Shown: one piece after another, positions 11,571 to 21,735 of the stretch
Layout: every line of letters starts with the position of its first letter
Position numbering within the stretch: the stretch's first letter is position 1
Source: Ipomoea triloba
Lineage: Eukaryota; Streptophyta; Magnoliopsida; Solanales; Convolvulaceae
Assembly (NCBI RefSeq): GCF_003576645.1
Contig: NC_044925.1
Span: 11,535,990-11,599,989, forward strand
Direction of reading: 5' to 3'
Length of the DNA: 64,000 nucleotides
Made by a program: the position numbers and the translations under genes
Notes under the pieces: model-generated
Seen by the model: only the letters and a program-made list of their open reading frames with translations
What the model was told of the DNA's origin: nothing
Database searches by the model: none

Positions 11571-11607
11571 AAGGGTAAGATTTGTCCTTATAGTCCTCTA
11601 TTTTTGT

Positions 11608-11612
11608 GTGTG

Positions 11613-11687
<75 letters not shown>

Positions 11688-11690
11688 ATG
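11608..11690. repeat. (GT)n(TA)n microsatellite
   Basis: A short GT run followed by about 60 bp of TA. Small ORFs here are repeat translations. Confidence 0.95.
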
Positions 11691-11779
11691 TTTATCAAAT
11701 CTAGATGAACGACTCAAATCAATGAAAACTTTAAAAAAAAACACGTGTCTTGAAAGGCAGAAGCTAAGTATAAAAATGG

Positions 11780-12145
11780 TGCAGCTTAACTGTTACAAAG
11801 ACGCACATTAAGTGTTAAAATGACGCATTTTCAGTGTTAAAAATGGTTCACCTTAAGTGTTACAAAGACGCACCTTTAAGTGGTAAAACCACACACATTG
11901 AGTGTTAAAATGGCGCACCTTAAGTGTAAAAATGATGCACCTTACGCTTTGAAAATACGCACCTTAAGCTTTAGAATGGCGCACATTAAGTTTCGACAAT
12001 AACGCACCTTAAGTTCTCAATTGTAGAATTGATGCACCTTTAGTGTTAAAATAGCGCACCTTAAGTGTTAAAATGACGCACCTTAAGCTTTGAAAATACG
12101 CATCTTAAGTGTTAAAATGACGCACCTTAAGCTTTGAAATTACCA
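11780..12145. repeat. Tandem degenerate repeat (GACGCACCTTAAGTGTTAAAAT units)
   Basis: Roughly 14-16 imperfect units, each about 20-25 bp, share a GCACCTTAAG core and a TTAAAATG spacer. It is flanked by TA microsatellites on both sides (11620-11690 and 12264-12292). The motif vocabulary resembles the block at 7991-8815. Confidence 0.8.
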
Positions 12146-12299
12146 TAATGCTACCGCGTTTTTTAATCAGTGTTCAATCTGGATGGTTGATTTTGGCAAG
12201 ATCAATGGTTATCATTTTCCTGCATGTTTCACCTGGACACCTCCTCCGCATTTGATCTCTATTATATATATATATATATATATATACACGGTGATATTC

Positions 12300-12710
12300 C
12301 TATGAAAAAGATAAAAATTCTAATGAATGGTCACATGTTGAAGTTTGGAAGGCTTTAAGAAAAAAGTCTAGTGGAACTTGGTTTATTCCAAATGGAGATG
12401 AAATCTTGGTACGAAGTTAATTATAGCCACATAAATGTTGTGACCTTTCTTAAATTAATTTACTCATTTATTAATATCTATCTTAATTGCAGAATAAACT
12501 TTAAGAAGAGGCCAGATAGAAGAGTAAACAAAAGATTCCGGCCAGTTGCACCTCTACCACTTGTTGAGCATTTTGATTTGGTATTAAAAAGAAATGCAAG
12601 CTATACACATGGTTTAGGTATTAAAGGGATAACTTCAAAGACCCAAGGGAAGATTCTTCTTCAAGTAGAAATAGAAGCTTCAAAGATATATAAAATGATT
12701 TAGATCGAAG
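12300..12710 (+). pseudogene. CACTA (En/Spm) transposase-like fragment
   Basis: Frames here contain HVEVWKALRKKSSGTWFIP (about 12334-12390), resembling the 'LFE..H..K.G.WVD' block of plant Transposase_24-type proteins of En/Spm elements. After AT-rich, stop-containing sequence comes a basic segment ending LQVEIEASKIYKM (to 12701). It directly precedes a CACTA terminal region in the expected order. It is interrupted and partial. Confidence 0.5.
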
Positions 12711-12719
12711 TTACAAAAT

Positions 12720-13343
12720 TTTGCCACTAATTTTTAGTATTTTAGTAACAAATATGCTGCCACATTTTTTTAAAGATATTAGTGACGAAGATGATGGCTA
12801 CAAGAAATTGAATTGTTGTTACGACTTTATTTAACACTAATGATTATTTCAGAGCTAACTTCTTTTGTCACAAATTAATATAACATTTGTTACCATGATT
12901 GTTGCCACAACAAAGTAATTATCTGTTACCACTTTTTAGGTCATTGATAACCATTTTTGAGTCAACAACAATTCTCACAAATAAGTACAATTATAGTGAC
13001 TGAATTGTTGTCACTATAAAATGATTAATTGCTACGATTTTAGTTATCACTAGATCATTTTATTTTATTTTTTTTGTAATAACATATTTGGTCACAAAAT
13101 GTAAATTTATTTTGACCCCTAATGCTATCACTCAAATAATACTTTTAGTGTAAGTAAAATTGTAACAAAAGTCTTGAGTAACTGTGACAATTTTTCAAAA
13201 GTCGTCACTATTAAAATAGTGATGAAAGATATAGTGATAGCATGTGACGATTTTAAAAATTGGTCACTAATTTTATTAGTGGCCAAAATTGATAGTTTTT
13301 ATGACAACATGTGTTGTCACTAAATATGAAATTTCTTGTAGTG
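12720..13343 (+). mobile_element. Right end of a CACTA (En/Spm) transposon
   Basis: The segment ends ATTTCTTGTAGTG at 13343, the reverse complement of CACTACAAGAAAT, a canonical plant CACTA terminus. The preceding 600 bp are full of short subterminal motifs in both orientations (GTCACTAA, TTGCCAC, AGTGACGA, TGTTACCA). With the transposase-like remnant at 12300-12710 this forms the 3' part of a truncated element. The left terminus was not identified. Confidence 0.75.
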
Positions 13344-13375
13344 CACCCTCTCATAAGTTTAATAAAACTAATTTA

Positions 13376-13490
13376 GTGCCCACATGGGTAGCTCAACTGG
13401 TCATAGGGGTGAAGTTTGAGAGGAAAGACCAGGGATCAAGTCTCACTAGCGGCACTGTTCTTGAAGTCATAAATACTTGCGACATTTAAA
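13376..13490 (+). repeat. tRNA-derived SINE-like unit
   Basis: An A-box-like GGGTAGCTCAACTGG (13386-13400) and a B-box-like GGGATCAAGTCTC (13432-13444) are spaced as in tRNA-derived SINE heads. Length and 3' tail are not well defined. It is probably an old copy. Confidence 0.45.
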
Positions 13491-13912
13491 ATTTGCGTGT
13501 GCATATTAAGCATGTGTATTAATTATTACCTCTTAATTTAGTAGTTAGAGGTTTAAATATTCAATTATATAAATGCTTTAATATTTTTATATATAATTAT
13601 TCATTAAATAATAAGTGGGTTGGCGGGTTAGCCCATTTAGTCCGCCATCCCACTATTTAGCGTGCTGGGTTACGTATTATGTAACTTGACAGAAAATGAG
13701 TTGGCCCAACATGACCCGTGTTCTATCCAACTGTGACAGGTCAGCTCATATAGATCAAGTTGACCCATTTGACACCTCTAGTGATTACCCATCAGTATGG
13801 GAAAGAATAAATCATTTTGTAAACTCGAGTTCAAAATACACAATTTACATATTAAATGCTTACAATTCAAATTGTGAACATTCAATATGTAAATTGTGAT
13901 TTACATACTAAA

Positions 13913-14387
13913 TTTCACAATGAGCAAATTGTCATTTTGGTCCACTGACTATAGGGGTCCTATTAATTATAGTCCACGACTTTCAAAAGTGTTAATTGCA
14001 TACCATGACTTTTCAATTTGTATCAATTTTGGACACTCCGGTGAAATTTCCGGCCAAATGTCGCCGGATTCTCTTAATCCCTCTTATCTGACTTAATTCA
14101 AGGGGCAAAAAATGTACTTTCCACTATCCAAAATAACCCAACCCAACCCAAGGTTGGGTTGGGTTATTTTGGATAGTGGAAAGTACATTTTTTGCCCCTT
14201 GAATTAAGTCAGATAAGAGGGATTAAGAGAATCCGGCGACATTTGGCCGGAAATTTCACCGGAGTGTCCAAAATTGATACAAATTGAAAAGTCATGGTAT
14301 GCAATTAACACTTTTGAAAGTCGTGGACTATAATTAATAGGACCCCTATAGTCAGTGGACCAAAATGGCAATTTGCTCTTTCACAAT
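13913..14387. mobile_element. Fold-back MITE with 9-bp target duplication
   Basis: The element spans 13922-14378. Its two halves are almost perfect reverse complements (arms of about 227 bp, centre at about 14150); one mismatch is visible near the tips. The 9-bp direct repeat TTTCACAAT lies at 13913-13921 and 14379-14387. Long TIRs with a 9-bp duplication suggest a Mutator-related fold-back element. It is itself inserted between inverted flanks sharing ACAATTCAAATTGTGAAC. Confidence 0.93.
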
Positions 14388-14578
14388 TCAAATTGTGAAC
14401 ATTCAGTATTTAAATTATGTATTTTGAACACGAGTCCACCCTTATAAGGTGGACTGAGGTCCATGGTATAACTATGGATGTGAATGATTTCTTTTAATCG
14501 AATGCCTGCATAGTTCTTTTAATTATTATTATTTTTTTTTTTGTTGAATATAGAATAAACCAAGTTTATGTATTTATA

Positions 14579-15435
14579 TTAGTTTTCCACGCGCATTGCG
14601 CAAATGCGATAATGCATAATGTTTATTTTTAAATGAATATTTTAAAATATATCAATGCAAGATTATATAAGAGATGTTCATGCATATGTTCATTTTCTGA
14701 ATTTAAAAGATTGATTCTAGCAATATTGTAGTCTCAACATCTTTTCAATGAATTTTTAATAATGAGTTTTAAATGAATTTATTGGGTTATTTAAATTTCT
14801 TCTTTGTCAACAAATCCTCCCTAAGTAGTTAATATCATTGGTTTCAAACTGTTTTTTCAAAAAAAAAATCCATGTTATTAACATAATACTCGGTAAATAA
14901 ATATATAACATTATTTTGTAGTATAATTTTGATATTTAATTACAAGATAGTGTAAAAAGAAAACAATAAACAATGTAGTGAATATAATTAATTAATAAAT
15001 TTAAAGGTAATGAATCTTTGCATTGTAGAAAATAGAGACAATATAACTAATGAAATTATATATATATATTTTTAAATTTTTTGATAATGAATATTTTTTT
15101 TTAATAAATGCATTGTAGACATCGAATTATAAAATAAAGAAATGCATATGTATTATTTTTTTTGTTGTAACTACTAATTTATTTAATTTAATAAGACTAA
15201 TAAAGTGAGATACTTACTTTTGAATAATATACTCTAACATATTCATAACCTAAAATTTTTTTTTATAGAAATTAATGGATAATTTAAAAGTTAACGTAAT
15301 ATTAATGAGGATAAATTTAAAAATCTCAAGAAAAATATAAATCTAAACAATCTGAACTATCCATTTGATTTAATAATTTGATCGTCATTTTTTTTACCCA
15401 TTATTATAGGCCTAAATTTCTTTAACTCTTATTAG
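14579..15435 (-). mobile_element. Non-autonomous Helitron (unit A), minus strand
   Basis: On the minus strand the 3' end reads ...GCGCAATGCGCGTGGAAAACTAA followed by T, a Helitron-type hairpin plus CTRR terminus, at plus position 14579. The probable 5' part is the TACTAATAAGAG motif near 15435, next to the next unit's 3' end. No coding capacity. The 5' terminus is approximate. Confidence 0.6.
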
Positions 15436-15439
15436 TATA

Positions 15440-16466
15440 CTAGTTTTTCACGCACATTGCGCGAATGAGATAATGCCCAATATTTATTATTAAATAAGTA
15501 TTTCAAAATATATCAATGCAAGATTATATAGGAGATATTCATGCATATGTAATTAAATGTTGAATTTGTTTATTTAAATCGGTAATTCAAAGTTTATGAA
15601 TGCAAGACAATATATGAAAGATTGATTATAATTGTCACTAGAATAAATATTTAGAATTTTGTAAAAACGCTAATATAAATACTTAGTCTAAAAATGATAG
15701 TATAAATAAATACTACTTTTTCATTTGAATTTCTCTAAACTTTTTTAATTCTCTTTCGGGTAGCATTGCTATTGCCTTTATCTTTAGTACTTGTTTTTTT
15801 TAAAAAAAAATTATTTATTGGTAATTGATAATGTGTCATGTGCAATTGAGTTATTGTAGTAGTGTAGAGGGCAACATGTTTCATGTGTTGTGAGATGTGT
15901 GTCATACATTCTCATGTGAAAGTATTGAACAAAATATTAATATTTATTATATTTGTAGAAGGTTAATGAGTAATACATTTTTTTCTAGTTTCATAACTTT
16001 TTTACTTGATAGTAACAACAATAGCTTTGCAGGTATTCCAAATACTGATGCTGCAATATATCTAGTTTCATCAACAGTTTCTACATTTGTTTTGCACATG
16101 TTTATTTTGAAATTCATATTTTTAGAATTAGTATGAATGAGTATAGTGCATGATTTTTTGAATAATATACTATAACATATTTGTAGTATATGTTCACCAA
16201 TTATGCCAATTTTGAGTGGGATGAGGTTCAACCTAAGACCTTACTTATAGAAATTAATGGGTATATAAGTTAAAAGTTAATGGAATATTAACGGAAAAGA
16301 TAATATTTAATGGAAAACTTAACAGATAATCATATAATTAAGGCTAAATTAGAAAATCTCAAGTAAAAATATAAATCTAAACAATCTGAACCATCCATTT
16401 GATTTAATAATTTGACCGTCATTTTTTCTACCCATTATAGGCCTAACTTTCTTTGGCTCTTATTAG

Positions 16467-16470
<4 letters not shown>
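15440..16470 (-). mobile_element. Non-autonomous Helitron (unit B), minus strand
   Basis: The minus-strand 3' end is a short GC-rich hairpin (one arm mutated) followed by GTGAAAAACTAG and then T, at plus 15440. The conserved 5'-side block CTAATAAGAGCCAAAGA lies near 16455-16470. The interior shares AATCATATAATTAAGG and GAGGTTC-type blocks with units C and D. No coding capacity. Confidence 0.6.
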
Positions 16471-16503
<33 letters not shown>

Positions 16504-16978
16504 GATTATTAGTATAGTAGATATTTGAATTATTATTATTGATATAAATAATAATTAATAAATTATTTTCCTAAAAAATAATTAATAAATTATTATTTTT
16601 TATAAAATTACGTAGAATTTCAAATGAATTTTTTCATTTATCACACAGAATTTGTTTCCATTATTCTCACCATTAGAATGGTTTAATTATTCTCATAATT
16701 TGGTAAATAAAATTTTGCAACCAATTAAGTTTTTTTAATATTTTTATAAATTAATTAATAATATTAGTTTGGACGGGAAAATTGAGTAGGAGGATTTTAC
16801 TTTTATTAATAGTATAGATATAAATATAAATTATACAATATAACTTAAAATATAGCCCAACTAAACACGATAATTTTACATTTTTATAATCTTACATTAC
16901 CTCGAGGACTTAACATACCTTAAATTATGTGAGAAGTCCACGTTAAAAGTTGGTTACATTAGTGTTTATAAATTATAA
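16471..16978. other. TA microsatellite and a further minus-strand Helitron 5' end
   Basis: A TA run at about 16474-16501 is followed by AT-rich DNA. The sequence at 16801-16818 is the reverse complement of TCTATACTATTAATAAAA, the 5' terminus seen in the plus-strand Helitron at 34327. It therefore marks a minus-strand Helitron start at 16818, though its matching 3' end is unclear. Confidence 0.5.
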
Positions 16979-17502
16979 CTAGTTTTTCACGCGCATTGCG
17001 CGAATGAGTTAATGCCAATTCTATATACTAATTATTTTTGTTGTTAAGATCGATGTTGATTTTTGTAGTTATTGAATTATAAATTAAATAAATGAATATT
17101 TTTTTTTTTTGCTGTAATTACTAATTACTCATTTATTTTTATTTTTTTAAAAAACTACTAATTTATTATTTAATTTAACAAGAATAATAGAGTGTAGTAC
17201 TTACTTTTGAATAATATACTGTAACTATTCGTAGTATATGTTTAATAATTATGCCAACTTTGATTGGGATGAGGTTCGAACCTAAGACTTTACTTATAGA
17301 AATTAATGGGTAAGTTAAAAGTTAACGGAAAAGAGAATATTTAACGAAAAATTTAACGATAATCATATAATTAAGGATAAATTAGGAAATCTCAAGTGAA
17401 AAAATATAAATCTAAACAATCTGAGCCCTCCATTTGATTAAATAATTTGACCACTATTTTTTCTACCCATTTTAGGCCTAACTCTCTTTGGCTCTTATTA
17501 GT
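16979..17502 (-). mobile_element. Non-autonomous Helitron (unit C), minus strand
   Basis: The minus-strand 3' end has a perfect hairpin (CGCGC, loop AAT, GCGCG) followed by TGAAAAACTAG and T, at plus 16979. The conserved block CTAATAAGAGCCAAAGA marks the 5' side near 17485-17502. It abuts unit D directly. Confidence 0.65.
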
Positions 17503-17505
17503 ATA

Positions 17506-18925
17506 CTAGTTTTATACGCGCATTGCGCGAATGGGTTAATGCCTAATGTTTATATTTAAATAAATATTTGAAAGTATATCAATGCAAGATTATATAGGAG
17601 AAGTGTATACATAGGTAATTGAATGTCGAATTTTTTTATTTAAATATCTAACTCAAAGTATATGAATCCAAGATAATATAGAAAATTCATTATAATTATT
17701 ATTAAAATAAATGTTTGCAACCTTGTAAAATCGATAGCCTAAATATTTGGTAGAAAAATGATAGTCTAAATAAATACTACTTTTAGTTTGAATTTTTCTA
17801 AGTGTTCTTAATTCTCTTTTGAGTAACATTGTCATTGTCTTCATCTTTACTATTTGTTCTCTTCCTTTTTGTTGGTAGTGTGTTATTTGCAATTCGGTTA
17901 TTGTTGGTAGCATAGATGACAACGTCATACAATTAGATTATGATATAGGAGCTATGGACTTTCTTTTAGGTGTTCTGCTTGGGGTTCATTTGGTTCCACC
18001 ATTATTGTTGAATGAGTTATTGTGGATAAAGAAATTCCTAGTTTAAGAAAAAAGATTAAATAAATTAATAAAAATTTGAAAATTTAAAATATTATATATT
18101 CTAAAGATATTAAAATGTAGTTTCTCGCTTCAATTTGCTGGGTAATGGGTTATTTGAGTACTTTCATTGTCAACAAATCCCCCAAGTAGTTAATATGATT
18201 GGTTTCAAACTATTCTTTTTTATTTTTTTCATGGTATTAAAGAAATACATATGTATCATTTTTTGGTGTAACTACTATTTTATTTAATTCAATAAGAGTA
18301 AAATAGAGTGATTCCGCTTCAATTTGTTGGGTTATTATTTGAGTACTCTCTTTGTCAACCAATCCCCAAATAGTTAATATAATTAGCTTCAAATTATTTT
18401 AAAAAAAAATTTCATAGTGTTAAGAAAATACTTGGTAACTAAATATATAACATTATTTTGTACTATAACTTTGATATTTAATTACAATATATTGTAAAAA
18501 TAAGATAATGGACAATGTAATGAATATCAATTGATAAATTTGAATGTAAAGAATCTTTGCATGAGAGAAAATAAAGACAATATAACTAATGAAATTATTT
18601 CTCTTATTTAATTTAATTTTTTGATAATGAATAATTTTTTCAAATAAAGGTATTGTAGACACATAATTCTAAATTAAAGAAATACATATGTATCATTTTT
18701 TGTTGTAACTACTAATTTATTTAATAATTTAATAAGAGTAAAATAAAGTGAAAAACTTAATTATGTCAAATTTGATTGGGATGGGGTTCGAACCTAAGAC
18801 CTTTCTTATAGAAATTAATGGGTAAGTTAAATAATTCATCTGAACCATCCATTTGATTAAATAATTTGACGGCCATTTTTTCTACCCATTTTAGGCCTAA
18901 CTCTCTTTGGCTCTTATTAGTATAG
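17506..18925 (-). mobile_element. Non-autonomous Helitron (unit D), minus strand
   Basis: The minus-strand 3' end (ATTCGCGCAATGCGCG then TATAAAACTAG) is at plus 17506. The 5'-side CTAATAAGAGCCAAAGA block is near 18905-18922. It includes a GGTTCGAACC-type tRNA-like motif (about 18785) also seen in units B and C. The large plus-strand Helitron begins immediately beyond it at 18934. Confidence 0.6.
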
Positions 18926-19395
18926 TATATATATCCTCTAATATAAAAAAGCCACAAAAATAGCATTTAATGCCATTCCCGCCCAGTGGAAAACGATGCC
19001 GTATTGCATAGCTAAATGGAATGTTTGTTATTGTTAGTCACTGTCTTTTTCCGCATGTAGAATATCAATTTTGTTGTTTTTAAATCGGTAGAGCAACCGA
19101 CCAGAACAATAATTATGGCTGTACAGGACTTATACAATGTGTGTAATTATATTTCATGCGTGAATATATGGCCGGAATATGTTTAGGAAATCGAAAAGGT
19201 TTCAACGTTTAGTTATTCGATACATATGTTCCGGGAATGAAAAAGGAAGTAATGCAACTTCAAAAGTCTTATGATATCAGACTTATATTACAACCATATA
19301 TATACACCTCTAGGCATCTTCCAGATTACATTGCCATCAGATACTCTCAACCCTTTGAAATTACTCCTTATTCTCACGTACTGTAATTCGAAAAT

Positions 19396-21735
19396 GGGAA
19401 TGTATTGCGTGGCGAATGAGTTGTCTACGTTCAAGAACAAGAGTGCAATGAAGTTACGGGTGATTCGTACCTATTTGGTACCATTAAGGAGAGGTTCATT
19501 GGAAATAAAAAGTCAGGAAATCGTGTTTCACGACTCGGAGGTTTGTTTTCTTCTCTATACTCATCTGCATTTTCATGAAGTATGTTCATTAGCATTAGCG
19601 TAGACTTAGATAAAACTATGTAAATATGTTATTGTACATGCTAACCTATTGATATATGAACAGGGCACCGTAATTCATGCACATGTACCAAAAACTCTGG
19701 TAGAAAACTTCCGTAATAGGTTTGTAGAAAGCAAAGTGTATGCTGTGAAAAATTTCTTTGTTGTTTCGAATACTCAAACATACAAGACCAGTCTGCATGA
19801 ATATATGCTGCAGTTTAATCATGAAACTATTATGAAAGAAATTAGGTCGGACAAATTTCCATGGCACATGTACAGACTAAAGCCATTCAATAGTTTGAAA
19901 GGTAACCCAACTTTAGATAAGAAATATCTTATAGGTAAGTTTCTACGCTTTCCTCAGTATCTTTGTCATCTTTTTTCTCATTATGTTTTTAGCAATAAAC
20001 TCAGAATCTTACCTATAGCTATGTATATAAAATAGATATAATTGGTCGTATTGTTCAAATACATGGACCACAAGAAAAGATTATTGGTGGTCATAATACA
20101 AGGCTGATAGACTTTGTGTTGGAGGATGCATTGTAAGTCCAATTTCTATTATTTTTAATTATTATGAATTATTATGAACTATCATTTTCAAATTTAAATG
20201 AAAATTTTAATGTAATGCAGGGGAAATAAGCTAAGTTGTACCTTTTGGGATGATCATGTGTCCAAAATTGAGCCATTCTATCAGCGTGAGATGAATGAAC
20301 CTGTTGTAGTGTTGATCTAATTCTGCAGAGTAAAGCTGGGCTTAAGAGGTTAGTACCCTTTACATTTACATTTTTTTAGAATTACATACTGTAATTAGTT
20401 TAGAAATACATATTGTAATTATATTATTGTGTGTCGGATGGTGATGTGAAAATTTGTTCATCCTATGATGTGACCCAATCGCTGTTCAACCTTGACCAAC
20501 CGGAATTTAAAAGTTTCACAGAAAGGTATATTAATTTAATATCTATGTAATCTGTAAAATTACTTATTTATGAACTAACATTAACATGGACTCTTGTAAA
20601 ATTACTTATTTATGAACTAACATTAACATGGACTCTATGCACAGCCTTAGAGACAGGGAATATCAAACACCAGACTCTATGCACAGCCTTAGAGACAGGG
20701 AATATCAAACACCAATGAGAAGCATAACATCAATGTCAAGTCTTAGCTAAACACCAATGAGAAGCATAACATCAATGTCAAGTCTTAGCTACACCAATAC
20801 CATTGATGAGTCCACAAGTCAGTCCATGGATCTGATTACAATATCTAACGTATTTGACACTGAGAATGTAAGCACTGTTTCCTGACTTCCTGTGGGTTTT
20901 CTATCATTATTGTATAAACTGAAATTTCATTTTTGTTTTATAATCATACTTACAGTTTGGTGAATTCTGGATTGCTGCGAGGATCAATGGTATTGAGTCA
21001 CCAACAGATTGGTTCTATACTTCCTGTCCAAAAAAGGGTTGTAACAAGAAATTAGAACTCTCAGAAGGGGTGAACAAATGTTTCAAGTGTATGCAATTTC
21101 ATAATACCCATGTTCTAAGGTATAAACTTAGAGTACGTGTTGTGGACATGAAAGGTAATGCTTCATTTTTGCTATGGGATCGAGAGTGCATGGAGTTAAT
21201 TGGGATTGCAGCTGCTAATTTATATGACAGTTATACAGATGTAAGTCCTAAATTTTAAAATACTGTCTCTAGAGTCCTAGATCTATAAATTGAAGGCAGC
21301 TTAACCTAAATTTCTTCCTTTGCAGTCAAGTGCCCCTCCAAAGGAGATACTAGATTTAGTTGGTAGGAGTATGTTATTCAGAATTTCAGTTAGGAAGGAC
21401 CAGTTTGTCAACTTTCCAACCTCATTTCCTGTTCTAAAGATTAACACTGACCAACAACTCCTAGCACAACTAAGCCCTGACATTCTAAGCTTGACGGAGG
21501 ATGATATAAACACTGGATTGCAGCTAAGTGATGGGGATGATGACTTCCTTGAGGTTATATATTTGTCTTTAAATACAGTTCTTTCAAATATAATATTTAA
21601 ACTGTAGGAGTTTTTGATAAACTTACTGAATCTGTAGGGTTTTCTGAGTGATGAAGCTGACAGCCCAATTGCAACTCTGCCGCCAGTTACTCATGATGCT
21701 ACTGAGGGACCTGTCAAGAGGTGCTTAATCGATTA
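19396..21735 (+). pseudogene. Helitron-borne RPA1-like single-strand DNA-binding protein
   Basis: Spliced gene resembling the large subunit of replication protein A, carried by plant Helitrons and presumed to coat single-stranded DNA during rolling-circle transposition. Supported exons: about 19396-19540, 19664-19934, 20036-20132, 20221-20348, 20431-20525, a duplicated exon at about 20640-20868, 20956-21240, 21326-21553 and 21638-21735. The first exons hold an OB-fold of the DUF223/DBD-A kind (MKLRVIRTYLVP, then GTVIHAHVP). Exon 7 has the C-terminal zinc-binding pattern (CPKKGC ... CFKC) of the RPA C-terminal domain. An in-frame TAA at 20318-20320 replaces what is glutamine in relatives. Three 42-bp tandem duplications at 20553-20791 add another stop that disappears if they are collapsed. 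The N-terminal start is uncertain. Confidence 0.75.
20553..20791. repeat. Three chained exact 42-bp tandem duplications (locus 1)
   Basis: Exact copies lie at 20553-20594/20595-20636, 20631-20672/20673-20714 and 20708-20749/20750-20791. The start of each pair overlaps the end of the previous one by 6-7 bases. Collapsing them restores one splice acceptor and an open exon, which suggests an assembly artefact and not a biological repeat. Confidence 0.95.

Noticed and set aside
11780..12145. CRISPR-like regularly spaced repeats
   Set aside because: Units are degenerate, have no unique spacers and lie in a plant nuclear context; they are ordinary tandem repeats.
13376..13490. Functional tRNA gene
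   Set aside because: Only A- and B-box-like motifs are present; no cloverleaf or anticodon arm could be formed by eye.
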